Part shown: one piece after another, positions 41,221 to 49,494 of the stretch
Position numbering within the stretch: position 1 is the stretch's first letter
Layout: every line of letters starts with the position of its first letter
DNA from: Micavibrio sp. UBA2137
Lineage (GTDB): Bacteria > Pseudomonadota > Alphaproteobacteria > Micavibrionales > Micavibrionaceae
Direction of reading: 5' to 3'
DNA: 64,000 nucleotides
Assembly (NCBI GenBank): GCA_002328415.1
Contig: DCXL01000001.1
Span: 1-64,000, forward strand
Notes under the pieces: model-generated
Told to the model about the DNA's origin: nothing
What the model saw: only the letters and a program-made list of their open reading frames with translations
The model's database searches: none
Program-made: the position numbers and the translations under genes

Positions 41221-42210
41221 TACTTTGCGCCATTTTGAAACATTTTTAAGGTGCTCGGCATTTGTTTTGCCAAAGGCATGCCCGCCAGTTCCGTCCGCAA
41301 CAAAGAACAGATAATCATGCTTTTCTGGATTAAGAGCAGCTTCAATAGAGGCTTTTCCAGGGTTGCAAATTGGTCCCGGCGGAAGCCCCGCATATTTATA
41401 AGTATTGTAAGGAGAATCTATACCAAGATCCTTCGTTAGCAACCGCCGCCCAAGAGGGCCCTTACCATCATTTTTGTGCGCGCCTTTTGTAATGGCATAA
41501 ATAACAGTGGGGTCAGTTTGAAGAAGCATCCCCTTGTTCAGGCGATTTATAAAAACGCCCGCAACGCGTTTGCGCTCGTCCTTTACGCCTGTTTCTTTTT
41601 CAATAAGAGAGGCCAGAACAAGGGCCTCCTCTTTGGTTTTTATGGGCAAGTTGGGTGCTCTATTCCCCCATGCTTCATCTAGTGTCTTTGTCATAGCAGT
41701 GGTCATGCGCGCAATGATGCTTTCGGGGGTGTCTGTAGATTGATAGCGGTAGGTCTCTGGAAGAAGGCTTCCCTCGGGCGGGATTTTTGCAAGTCGCAGC
41801 GCTCCATTATTTGTCAGGTCGTCCTTGCCATTAATAAGCTGTGTAACCTCATAACTTGTTTTGCCTTCTGGCACAGTAATTTGGCGCAAAATAACGTCAC
41901 CTGCTTCAAGTTTATCTAGGACAGCACGCAGTGATATATGTGACGGAAACTCATACTCGCCTGCTTTTAAGCTGGATTGCCTGTGTGTTAGGTGAGTTGC
42001 AACCTTAAAGGCAAGAGCGCTTGATATGACATTTTGTTGATCAAGTTTTGCCGCAATTTGTGAAACGCCAGAGCCACTCTCAATAAGGACAATCTCTGGG
42101 CTTTCCAGTGGACCCGCACTGTTGTAAGAGGAGTGTCCAAAGAAAAAAGCTGCGATCGCCATGAAAGCGGCAAGAACAAAAGCTGTGCTGATTACTGATA
42201 GAGCGCGCAT
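41206..42210 (-). CDS. mltG: Endolytic murein transglycosylase MltG
   Basis: Inner-membrane lytic transglycosylase that cuts nascent glycan strands and sets their length. The 334-residue protein has an N-terminal membrane helix (ALSVISTAFVLAAFMAIAAFF), a LysM-like part and the YceG domain, with ALVLASLIEKETGVKDERKRVAGVFINRL (catalytic Glu in EKET), QTDPTVIYAI and SPYNTYKYAGLPPGPICNPG. In many alphaproteobacteria mltG follows fabF directly. Here its start is separated by one base from a transglutaminase-like gene (TAATATG) and is therefore coupled to that gene instead. Confidence 0.95.
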   Translation of the reverse strand: MRALSVISTAFVLAAFMAIAAFFFGHSSYNSAGPLESPEIVLIESGSGVSQIAAKLDQQNVISSALAFKVATHLTHRQSSLKAGEYEFPSHISLRAVLDKLEAGDVILRQITVPEGKTSYEVTQLINGKDDLTNNGALRLAKIPPEGSLLPETYRYQSTDTPESIIARMTTAMTKTLDEAWGNRAPNLPIKTKEEALVLASLIEKETGVKDERKRVAGVFINRLNKGMLLQTDPTVIYAITKGAHKNDGKGPLGRRLLTKDLGIDSPYNTYKYAGLPPGPICNPGKASIEAALNPEKHDYLFFVADGTGGHAFGKTNAEHLKNVSKWRKVRKSQ

Positions 42211-42211
42211 A

Positions 42212-43000
42212 TTATCTCTTTAGATTTTCTATGATGAACTCGCCCCAATTTATGTCTGGAACGTAAGGTGTGTAGGGCGGGTAAAATTGTCCATGGCGCG
42301 AATATATCCCATATGTGACTGAAAAGGGCCCTTTGAAAATCCAGTAGAGATCGCCCACATTTTGTTTGTCCCATTTAAGCCCAGTTTTATTCGCTTCTTC
42401 CTGAAGCTCTTTAAGCGAGACAGGATTGCCGTTTTCATCAAGAGAAATCCAACGCGCATTTGTATCGACAAAAAGCCATCCTTTTTCAGTCAAGACCTCA
42501 ATTACTGCGTGTGAGCGCAAATCATAACCACTATCGATGGCAAGCGTTGCAGGGGGTGTGAATTCTTTATGGCGGCTAAAAATACTTGCGAAACGGGTTT
42601 CAAAGCCAGCTAGCGTAAGCCCCTTTTCTATTGATCGCGCGCGGTCACTGCATTGTCCGTGACCAATAGCCAGCAAATCGGCGGGTTCTCTTGTTTGTCC
42701 TAGCGGGATTTTGAGAAGTTGGGGCGAGGCGGTTAGCACAGCATCCTGAATATGCCTGATATCTTTAATTTCCTCGCTAAAATTTCTATTTTTCGAAATT
42801 ATGTTTTCGCTGTACCCTGCTTGTGTCATCATGGTCTTCAGGGCCTGTGTGTCTTCTTCGGTTATATCCTTATCTACACCGTAAACAAATACGAATATGA
42901 GCAATAAAATAAAACAAACGCTACCGCCGATGCCAAGCAGTAAAAAGCTTGGATTGGAAAAGCTAAAGAAGGGCGACGGGTTCTTTTTGTTTGGTGGCAT
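42212..43000 (-). CDS. Membrane-anchored transglutaminase-like protein
   Basis: A 262-residue protein with one N-terminal membrane helix (FLLLGIGGSVCFILLLIFVFVY) and a periplasmic transglutaminase-like cysteine-protease fold. The probable triad is Cys in GHGQCSDRARSIEKGL, His in LRSHAVIEVLTEKGWLFVD and Asp in FVDTNARW. Such proteins cross-link, hydrolyse or amidate peptides or glycans; the substrate here is unknown. The stop is one base before the mltG start, so the two are translated together. No clear ribosome-binding site is seen. Its first 104 bases overlap the 5' end of a divergent gene. Confidence 0.72.
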   Translation of the reverse strand: MPPNKKNPSPFFSFSNPSFLLLGIGGSVCFILLLIFVFVYGVDKDITEEDTQALKTMMTQAGYSENIISKNRNFSEEIKDIRHIQDAVLTASPQLLKIPLGQTREPADLLAIGHGQCSDRARSIEKGLTLAGFETRFASIFSRHKEFTPPATLAIDSGYDLRSHAVIEVLTEKGWLFVDTNARWISLDENGNPVSLKELQEEANKTGLKWDKQNVGDLYWIFKGPFSVTYGIYSRHGQFYPPYTPYVPDINWGEFIIENLKR

Positions 43001-44156
43001 ATGGTTATTATATTTTGTGCTTTCGCCTTTTTATGTTTTCCAGAGCGGCTTGCCTCAGCCCGCAGATATTATAATTTTCGGGGGCATCCTTGTTTTTCTT
43101 GCTATAGGCAAGATGTATTATAGCAGACATGTCGCGTCCGTCTATGTTTTCGGTCTGATTTTTGTGGGACTTACAGCTGCCATAAACCTTATACATTTTC
43201 ATTTTATAGCAGATGTAAAATTTATTATGCATAGCTTATTTTATGCTTTTAATTTTGGAATATTTTTCTATGTGGTGAATTTATTCGCTCGTGAGCCAGT
43301 TCGCATGAACAGATACACTTATATTGCGCTATCGGCAATCATACTGATTCAATTTATCGCGGTACAATTTTTTCCAGATAATGATGACTTTCGGGCAAGT
43401 GGAACATTTAATAAATCCAATCAACTGGCGTACTGGTGCGTATTGTCAGCATCTCTCTTGCTTATTCTAAAGCGTAACAAAAAAATAAATTTTGTTGATA
43501 TTGCTCTCTTTACAATACTTACATATATGCAAATGTTGTCCTTATCAAAGGCTGGCATAGTTGTCTTTTTTGTTCTTTTTATTATTTTTCTTGCGGCCCC
43601 GCAAATGCCTAAAACATACCGTGTTTTTCTTGTCTTTATTATTTCACTTTTAATTATAAGCAACCTCTCTAATGCCAAGAGAATATTCGAGGCTTTGAAC
43701 CGCGTTGAAACTATTGAGGCGGTTTCGCAAAGATTAAATACAATCGGAAAACAGAGTGATGATACCCCCGAAGCGCGAGGGTACTTAAGGCTCGTCAAGC
43801 ATCCTGAGTATCTATTTGTTGGTGCAGGCGAAGGCGCGTATTGGAGGTTTGGACGTCAAGAACTACACTCGGGGATCGCTACGCTGATCTTCAGTTACAG
43901 CATATTTGGCTTCTCCGTTTTCCTTCTTTTTCTTGGAAATATATTTTTTAAGCTTCCCTGGTATTACACGGCGATGCTTGTGCCCATCTTTCTTTATGGC
44001 TTAACCCATCAAAATATTCGCTTTAGTTACTTCTGGGTTTTTTTGGCATGTGCGTATTCTGGCCATTTCTATGCTGTAAAGGAACGTGTTGCCTCAATAG
44101 CAGAAAACAAGTTATCATTAATAACGCGGCCCGCGAGGGAGGTATCCAATGGATAG
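42897..44156 (+). CDS. O-antigen ligase/polymerase-like membrane protein (copy A)
   Basis: A 419-residue membrane protein with about 11 hydrophobic helices. It belongs with the Wzy/O-antigen-ligase type: a periplasmic loop containing EARGYLRLVKHPEYLFVGAGEG followed by RQELHSGIATLIFSYSIFG. It is a clear tandem paralogue of the next gene (FNKSNQLAYW versus FNNPNQLAYW; LSLSKAG shared; YGLTHQNIRF versus YGLTHQNFRN). The 5' 104 bases lie over the start of the divergent transglutaminase-like gene; a later ATG at 42930 would shorten the overlap. No good ribosome-binding site is visible for either start. Confidence 0.7.
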   Translation: MSNKIKQTLPPMPSSKKLGLEKLKKGDGFFLFGGIWLLYFVLSPFYVFQSGLPQPADIIIFGGILVFLAIGKMYYSRHVASVYVFGLIFVGLTAAINLIHFHFIADVKFIMHSLFYAFNFGIFFYVVNLFAREPVRMNRYTYIALSAIILIQFIAVQFFPDNDDFRASGTFNKSNQLAYWCVLSASLLLILKRNKKINFVDIALFTILTYMQMLSLSKAGIVVFFVLFIIFLAAPQMPKTYRVFLVFIISLLIISNLSNAKRIFEALNRVETIEAVSQRLNTIGKQSDDTPEARGYLRLVKHPEYLFVGAGEGAYWRFGRQELHSGIATLIFSYSIFGFSVFLLFLGNIFFKLPWYYTAMLVPIFLYGLTHQNIRFSYFWVFLACAYSGHFYAVKERVASIAENKLSLITRPAREVSNG

Positions 44157-44198
44157 AATTTCTTCCCAAGATTTAAACAATAAGAGTGCGAATAAAAT

Positions 44199-45446
44199 AT
44201 GCTAGGAACGAACGTAAATAATTTACACTTCCGTTCCGCTGCGGAAACGCGGGCCGTACGCAATGTGCCCAAATTTCTTTTTGGTGTTTGGATTGTTTAT
44301 CTCCTCCTTTCCCCGTTTTACGTCTTGCATAGCGGGCTTCCACAGCCTGCCGATGTCACCCTCTTGCTCGGTATTATCCCGGCTATGTTTTTTATCTCTA
44401 CCAATCCGAGAACACGTCTTGATTTGACTTACCTTGTTGGTTTTTCATTCGCGGTCTTAACGGTTGTTATTAATGGCATTTATTTTTTGTTTTATAATGA
44501 GCCTAAGCTCATGTTTGCCAGTATGTTTTACTTTTATAACTTTCTGGTGTTTTGCTTTGTCGTATTTTTATTTCAGATCTCACCGAAATTAATGAACTAT
44601 GGCACCTATCTGGCTTTAGCAGCCATTATCATTGTTCAGTTTATTATAGTGTATTTTGTCGACACAGCTGGTGTACGGCATGAGGGCACGTTTAACAATC
44701 CTAACCAATTGGCGTATTGGGCACTGTTGATGGGGGCGATGCTTATTGTTTTGAAACGCTCGTCATCCCTTAACCTGCTTGATATGGCCCTCTTTAGTAT
44801 GCTTGCCTATATTCAGACACAGTCACTGTCTAAAGCGGGGCTTATTACATTTGGACTGCTTGTGTTGCTTATGGCGTTTTCGCCTGTTGCTAATAAAAAA
44901 CTAAAGGCAATCTTTTTGATGCTTTTGTGTGTTTTTACAATCACAAAAGTGACTGCCCCAGTTGAAACGCGGCTTATTATTACCGCAACTGATAATATTG
45001 AGGCGGTAACCCAACGTCTTGGCGAAATCGGGGTGGATAGAGATGATAGTGCGCTTGGACGTGGATATGGCCGCCTACTTGAGTATCCAGCTTATCTCCT
45101 AGGTGGAGCAGGTGAAGGCGCACACTGGCGCTTTAATGCCCGCCAAGAATTGCATTCGGGCATTGCCACAATCTTGTTTTCTTATGGAATATTGGGCTTT
45201 ACGCTTTTTGGCCTCTTTGTTGTGCTCGTTTTCCGCCACGCGCCACTTTATTATGGGGTGCTTATGATACCTATTGTCCTATATGGCCTAACCCATCAAA
45301 ATTTCAGGAACACAGGATTTTGGATATTCCTCGCTCTTTGTTACAGCTATACTTATTTTAAAAAGGCCACTGAGGGCGAAAGGGCTCAAAAAAAAAATCA
45401 TAGGCTAGATTTTTTTATCAAGGATTCTGAAACTGCCGGGCGATAA
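44199..45446 (+). CDS. O-antigen ligase/polymerase-like membrane protein (copy B)
   Basis: A 415-residue paralogue of the preceding gene, with the same helix layout and the same loop motifs (LGRGYGRLLEYPAYLLGGAGEG, RQELHSGIATILFSYGILG). The N-terminus has a longer soluble lead before KFLFGVWIVYLLLSPFYVLHSGLPQPAD. The shared SGLPQPAD and SPFYV motifs mark the pair as a subfamily distinct from the ligase-like gene at 27.1 kb. The C-terminal tail is basic (EGERAQKKNHRLDFF). It lies 42 bases after copy A and converges on fabF with 8 bases between stops. Confidence 0.72.
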   Translation: MLGTNVNNLHFRSAAETRAVRNVPKFLFGVWIVYLLLSPFYVLHSGLPQPADVTLLLGIIPAMFFISTNPRTRLDLTYLVGFSFAVLTVVINGIYFLFYNEPKLMFASMFYFYNFLVFCFVVFLFQISPKLMNYGTYLALAAIIIVQFIIVYFVDTAGVRHEGTFNNPNQLAYWALLMGAMLIVLKRSSSLNLLDMALFSMLAYIQTQSLSKAGLITFGLLVLLMAFSPVANKKLKAIFLMLLCVFTITKVTAPVETRLIITATDNIEAVTQRLGEIGVDRDDSALGRGYGRLLEYPAYLLGGAGEGAHWRFNARQELHSGIATILFSYGILGFTLFGLFVVLVFRHAPLYYGVLMIPIVLYGLTHQNFRNTGFWIFLALCYSYTYFKKATEGERAQKKNHRLDFFIKDSETAGR

Positions 45447-45454
45447 AAAGTCTC

Positions 45455-46726
45455 TTAAACTTTCTTCATCACAAGACTGGCGTTTGTTCCGCCAAATCCA
45501 AATGAATTTGAAAGGACCGCATTAACAGTTTTCGATTTTGCGGTCTTTGCAACAAGATCTATGCCCTGGCAGGCTTCGGACACATCCTCAAGGTTAAGTG
45601 TTGGAGGAAGTGTATTTGTTTCCAGTGCCTTGAGTGAGTAAATTGCCTCAACAGCACCTGCTGCGCCGAGCAAATGCCCAATGGACGATTTTGTCGATGA
45701 CATAGAAACCTTATCAAGCGCTGGTTCAAATAAGCGTTTTACAGCCGTGCATTCAATACCATCACCGAGGGGTGTTGATGTGCCGTGCGCATTAATGTAA
45801 TCGATATCCTCTGGATTAAGCTCGGCGCGATTAAGGGCGGCCTTCATCGCGCGATACCCGCCATCACCATTCTCGGCAGGTGATGTAATGTGGTATGCGT
45901 CTCCTGAAAGACCATATCCAACGACCTCACCATAAATTTTAGCGCCCCGCGCTTTGGCGTGTTCATATTCTTCTAACACAATGATACCAGCGCCCTCGGA
46001 AATCACAAAGCCATCGCGCCCTTCATCAAAGGGGCGGGAGGCCTGCTCAGGCGCATCATTATAAGAGGTTGAAAGCGCACGCGCAGCGGCAAAGCTTGCA
46101 ACACCAAGGCGATTGACGGCTGCCTCTGCGCCACCGGCAATCATAACATCAGCATCGCCCCACATGATTAAACGTGCGGCATCCCCAATAGCGTGTGCGC
46201 CAGATGAACAGGCGGTCACTACAGAGTGGTTGGGGCCTTTAAACCCATGTTTAATTGAGATGTGACCCGAGGCCAGATTAATCAGCATCGCTGGCACAGA
46301 AAAAGGCGACAATCTGCGTGGGCCCTTTTCTTCCAAAAGAAGAGAAGTATTATAAACTGTTTCAAGACCGCCTATGCCAGATCCAACAAGCACGCCTGTG
46401 CGTTCAAAAGATTCTGAATCTTCTGGGCGCCAGTTACTGTCTTCTAGCGCTTCTTCAGTGGCCTGTAGCGCATAAAGGATGAAGGTGTCGACTTTCTTTT
46501 GGTCTTTGACGCTTGCGACGTTTTCAGGATTAAAAGCATATTTGTTTTCTGGGTCTTCAGAGACAAGAGGCACCTGTCCAGCAATCTGGGAGGTGATATC
46601 GGAGGCGTCAAATTTATGAATTTTTGCAATACCGCTCTGCCCATTCGTAAGTGCAGACCAGTTGTTTGACACCCCTGTTCCCAGAGGTGTCACCATACCC
46701 ATACCTGTGACGACAACACGTCTCAT
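45455..46726 (-). CDS. fabF: 3-oxoacyl-[acyl-carrier-protein] synthase II
   Basis: Elongating ketosynthase of type II fatty-acid synthesis. It has 423 residues with the catalytic Cys in VVTACSSGAHAIG (about residue 170) and two histidines in NAHGTSTPLGD and SSIGHLLGAAG. The C-terminal SNSFGFGGTNASLV is standard. It lies 19 bases downstream of acpP in the leftward fabD-fabG-acpP-fabF cluster. The normal next gene, mltG, is displaced by 3.2 kb. Confidence 0.97.
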   Translation of the reverse strand: MRRVVVTGMGMVTPLGTGVSNNWSALTNGQSGIAKIHKFDASDITSQIAGQVPLVSEDPENKYAFNPENVASVKDQKKVDTFILYALQATEEALEDSNWRPEDSESFERTGVLVGSGIGGLETVYNTSLLLEEKGPRRLSPFSVPAMLINLASGHISIKHGFKGPNHSVVTACSSGAHAIGDAARLIMWGDADVMIAGGAEAAVNRLGVASFAAARALSTSYNDAPEQASRPFDEGRDGFVISEGAGIIVLEEYEHAKARGAKIYGEVVGYGLSGDAYHITSPAENGDGGYRAMKAALNRAELNPEDIDYINAHGTSTPLGDGIECTAVKRLFEPALDKVSMSSTKSSIGHLLGAAGAVEAIYSLKALETNTLPPTLNLEDVSEACQGIDLVAKTAKSKTVNAVLSNSFGFGGTNASLVMKKV

Positions 46727-46745
46727 ATATTTAAATGATTAAAGA

Positions 46746-46985
46746 TTACTCGGCTGAGTTTTCTTTGATGAATGTGATGGCATCGCCAACAGTCTGAATG
46801 TTTTCAGCAGCATCATCAGGAATATCGACTTTGAATTCTTCTTCAAAAGCCATAACCAGCTCAACAGTGTCAAGAGAGTCAGCACCAAGATCATCGATAA
46901 AGCTCGCATTCTCAGTTACTTTGTCTTCTTCTACGCCAAGATGTTCAACAACAATCTTTTTTACGCGTTCTGCTACATCACTCAT
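46746..46985 (-). CDS. acpP: Acyl carrier protein
   Basis: Small acidic carrier (79 residues) that holds growing acyl chains on a 4'-phosphopantetheine attached at Ser37 in the GADSLDTVE motif. The charge pattern and length are typical. A ribosome-binding region GGAACGAAAC lies just before the ATG. The gap of 204 bases to fabG suggests a separate promoter, as in many bacteria where acpP is expressed far more than its neighbours. Confidence 0.97.
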   Translation of the reverse strand: MSDVAERVKKIVVEHLGVEEDKVTENASFIDDLGADSLDTVELVMAFEEEFKVDIPDDAAENIQTVGDAITFIKENSAE

Positions 46986-47189
46986 GTTTCGTTCCTTTTC
47001 TAATATGTAAAAAATATTTCAAATAACTTGAATCGTTGGAGACCATATAAGCACTGTTTTACGAATGCAAGTCATTTTGTTTTCTTTTAAACGACACCGC
47101 ACTATGCCACGCTTTTAGCGGGGATGCACGTGTGTTAGGACATGTTTTTTAGGGTTATGTGGATAAGCTATTAGCCCTAAAATAGGCTT

Positions 47190-47927
47190 TTAAACCATCG
47201 CCATGCCGCCATTCACATGAAGTGTCGTGCCCGTAACGTAACCCGCCTCATCGCTGGCAAGATAAACAACGGCCGAGGCAATATCCTGCGCGCTCCCCAT
47301 TTTTTGCATGGGGATTGTGGCATTAATTTTGTCTTTTTGATCATCCGTCAGCGCATCTGTCATGGCCGTTGCAATAAAGCCTGGCGCCACACAATTGACC
47401 GTAATTCCGCGCGAGGCAATTTCTTGGGCCATGGCCTTTGACCAGCCAATCATGCCCGCCTTCGAGGCCACATAGTTACATTGCCCGGGGTTACCAGTCA
47501 CCCCAACAACAGACGCAATGTTGATAATACGCCCATGGCGCGCCTTCATCATGCCGCGCTGTGCGGCCTTGGCGAGTGCGAAAGTTGTTGTCATATTGAC
47601 ATTGATAACTTCGTCCCACTCCTCATCTTTCATACGCATAGACAGATTATCGCGCGTAAGCCCTGCATTATTGACTAGAATATCAATCTTACCCATGGCT
47701 TCTGTTGCTGCGCCAATTAAGTCGCTGGCAGCATTTTCTGCTGACAAATCCGCAGGGCAAACATGACAACGCTCCCCTAGCTCGTTCTTCAGCGCATTTA
47801 ACTTATCTTCGTTACGCCCAGAAATGGCAACAGTTGCGCCACTTCCATGTAAAGCGCGCGCAATTTCAGCACCAATTCCACCAGTTGCACCTGTTACGAG
47901 CGCACATTTTCCGTCAAGATTAAACAT
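47190..47927 (-). CDS. fabG: 3-oxoacyl-[acyl-carrier-protein] reductase
   Basis: NADPH-dependent short-chain dehydrogenase that reduces 3-oxoacyl-ACP. The 245-residue protein has the nucleotide loop VTGATGGIGAEIARAL, NNAGLTRDN, the catalytic tyrosine and lysine in CNYVASKAGMIGW, and the C-terminal YVTGTTLHVNGGMAMV. It starts 20 bases after the fabD stop and is probably in the same transcript. Confidence 0.96.
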   Translation of the reverse strand: MFNLDGKCALVTGATGGIGAEIARALHGSGATVAISGRNEDKLNALKNELGERCHVCPADLSAENAASDLIGAATEAMGKIDILVNNAGLTRDNLSMRMKDEEWDEVINVNMTTTFALAKAAQRGMMKARHGRIINIASVVGVTGNPGQCNYVASKAGMIGWSKAMAQEIASRGITVNCVAPGFIATAMTDALTDDQKDKINATIPMQKMGSAQDIASAVVYLASDEAGYVTGTTLHVNGGMAMV

Positions 47928-47947
47928 GTTTGAAATTCTCCTAAGTA

Positions 47948-48898
47948 TTAAAGTGTTTCTATTAGTGTAGAGATCTGATCGGGCGTTTCTGCGAAAGTGG
48001 CGTTGATATCCTTGTCAATGCGGCGCGTTAACCCCGTGAGGACTTTATTCGCACCAAGCTCAACAATTTCAGTTACGCCATTAGCGCTCAACCATTGCAC
48101 GCTTTCGCGCCAGCGCACAGTACCCGTGACCTGTTGTACAAGATAGTCGCGAATTTGCGCAGGATCTTGTGTAGGTTGTGCTGTCACATTGGCAATCAAA
48201 GGCAAGCTCGGACTTTGAATGTTTGCACTCGCAAGTGCCGCGGCCATTTCTTTGGCTGCGGGCTCCATTAGGTTGCAATGGAAAGGCGCAGACACAGGCA
48301 ATTCAATCGCACGTTTTGCACCTTTCGTACCTGCAATTTCAATTGCGTAAGCTACAGCCTGTTTATGACCACTAATAACCGTTTGACCATCGGAATTATC
48401 ATTAGCTGCTTGGCACATATTGTCTCCATCCGCCTTGGCAGAGGCCTCAGCTGCAATCTCCATAACCTCATCAAAACTTAGACCCAAGATGGCCACCATT
48501 GCACCCATGCCTACAGGAACGGCGCGCTGCATAGCTTGACCGCGCAATTTTAATAGCTTTGCACAGTCTGGAAGCATCAGCGCATTTACGGCAGTCAGCG
48601 CCGAATATTCCCCAAGTGAATGTCCTGCAACATAAGCGCCTAAATCAGAGAGCGTTTTACCTGTTTCAGTCTCGAGTACGCGTGTCGTTGCAATAGACAC
48701 AGCCATAAGTGCGGGTTGTGTGTTTTCAGTGAGGTTGAGATCGGATTCGCTGCCCTCTGACATCAGCGCATAAAGCTTTTGATTAAGAGCGTTATCAACC
48801 TCATCAAAAACCTGCTTGGCGACTGGGAAATTCTCGTATAGCTCCTTGCCCATGCCGATATATTGAGAGCCCTGTCCTGGAAAAACGAATGCGCGCAT
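47948..48898 (-). CDS. fabD: Malonyl-CoA-[acyl-carrier-protein] transacylase
   Basis: Loads malonyl groups onto ACP to supply fatty-acid elongation. The 316-residue protein begins MRAFVFPGQGSQYIGMGKELY and has the nucleophile serine in VAGHSLGEYSALTAV; the catalytic histidine lies in LPVSAPFHCNLM. I take the ATG at 48898 because an AAGG lies about 11 bases upstream; a GTG four codons earlier has no room for a ribosome-binding site. It is first in the leftward fab cluster, with the promoter expected in the 281-base gap upstream. Confidence 0.95.
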   Translation of the reverse strand: MRAFVFPGQGSQYIGMGKELYENFPVAKQVFDEVDNALNQKLYALMSEGSESDLNLTENTQPALMAVSIATTRVLETETGKTLSDLGAYVAGHSLGEYSALTAVNALMLPDCAKLLKLRGQAMQRAVPVGMGAMVAILGLSFDEVMEIAAEASAKADGDNMCQAANDNSDGQTVISGHKQAVAYAIEIAGTKGAKRAIELPVSAPFHCNLMEPAAKEMAAALASANIQSPSLPLIANVTAQPTQDPAQIRDYLVQQVTGTVRWRESVQWLSANGVTEIVELGANKVLTGLTRRIDKDINATFAETPDQISTLIETL

Positions 48899-49179
48899 AA
48901 GATGTGTCACCTTTGTTTGTTAACGTCAAAAATCACGTAGAGTGAAAACTTTGAGGGCCATGAAGTCAATCAAAAAAGTGCAAAACAAAATATCACAGTT
49001 TTTTAGCCATGCATTTTCTGAATACCGTAGTTTTCTAATTTGCAAAGGCAGCCTTTTTTTGCTACAAATGAATAATACAAATATAAAAATTGTAATAAAA
49101 TTACTCTCGAAGTGTTAAGGCGCTGTGTTTTTTGTGTGCTGAAACTTCGTGAGGTTGTTGTTTGGAGAGGAGAAAAGCC

Positions 49180-49491
49180 ATGTCAGCAATTATTATTCAG
49201 AGAAATATCAAGACTGTCTTGGAAGAGGCAAATGCTGTGTATTCAATGGTGTGTTCAACAGGAAATCCAAACATGGATTATGCGGGCTATGCCTGTCATG
49301 TGGCCTTAAATCGTTTTCGTTCACTTTTGAACGAGCCTGATTTAACAGTTGAAAAGCTGGAATATCTTTTAAGGAAAGCAGCGCGTCGCCACGCGCAAAC
49401 AGATCCTGAAAAAGATTGGGCTGAATTTACAGCAACTTTCTTGTCAGCGAAAACCTCTGCCAATCAAAATGGCAGACGCAAAAGACATTAA
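49180..49491 (+). CDS. Hypothetical small protein
   Basis: Unrecognised 103-residue cytoplasmic protein, predicted helical. The sequence MSAIIIQRNIKTVLEEANAVYSMVCSTGNPNMDYAGYACHV has three cysteines, and the C-terminus is basic (QNGRRKRH). An AGGAGAAAAGCC ribosome-binding site lies directly before the ATG, which argues for real translation. It converges on lptA with 3 bases between stops, at the position where lptB would be expected. No function can be given. Confidence 0.55.
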   Translation: MSAIIIQRNIKTVLEEANAVYSMVCSTGNPNMDYAGYACHVALNRFRSLLNEPDLTVEKLEYLLRKAARRHAQTDPEKDWAEFTATFLSAKTSANQNGRRKRH

Positions 49492-49494
49492 ATT

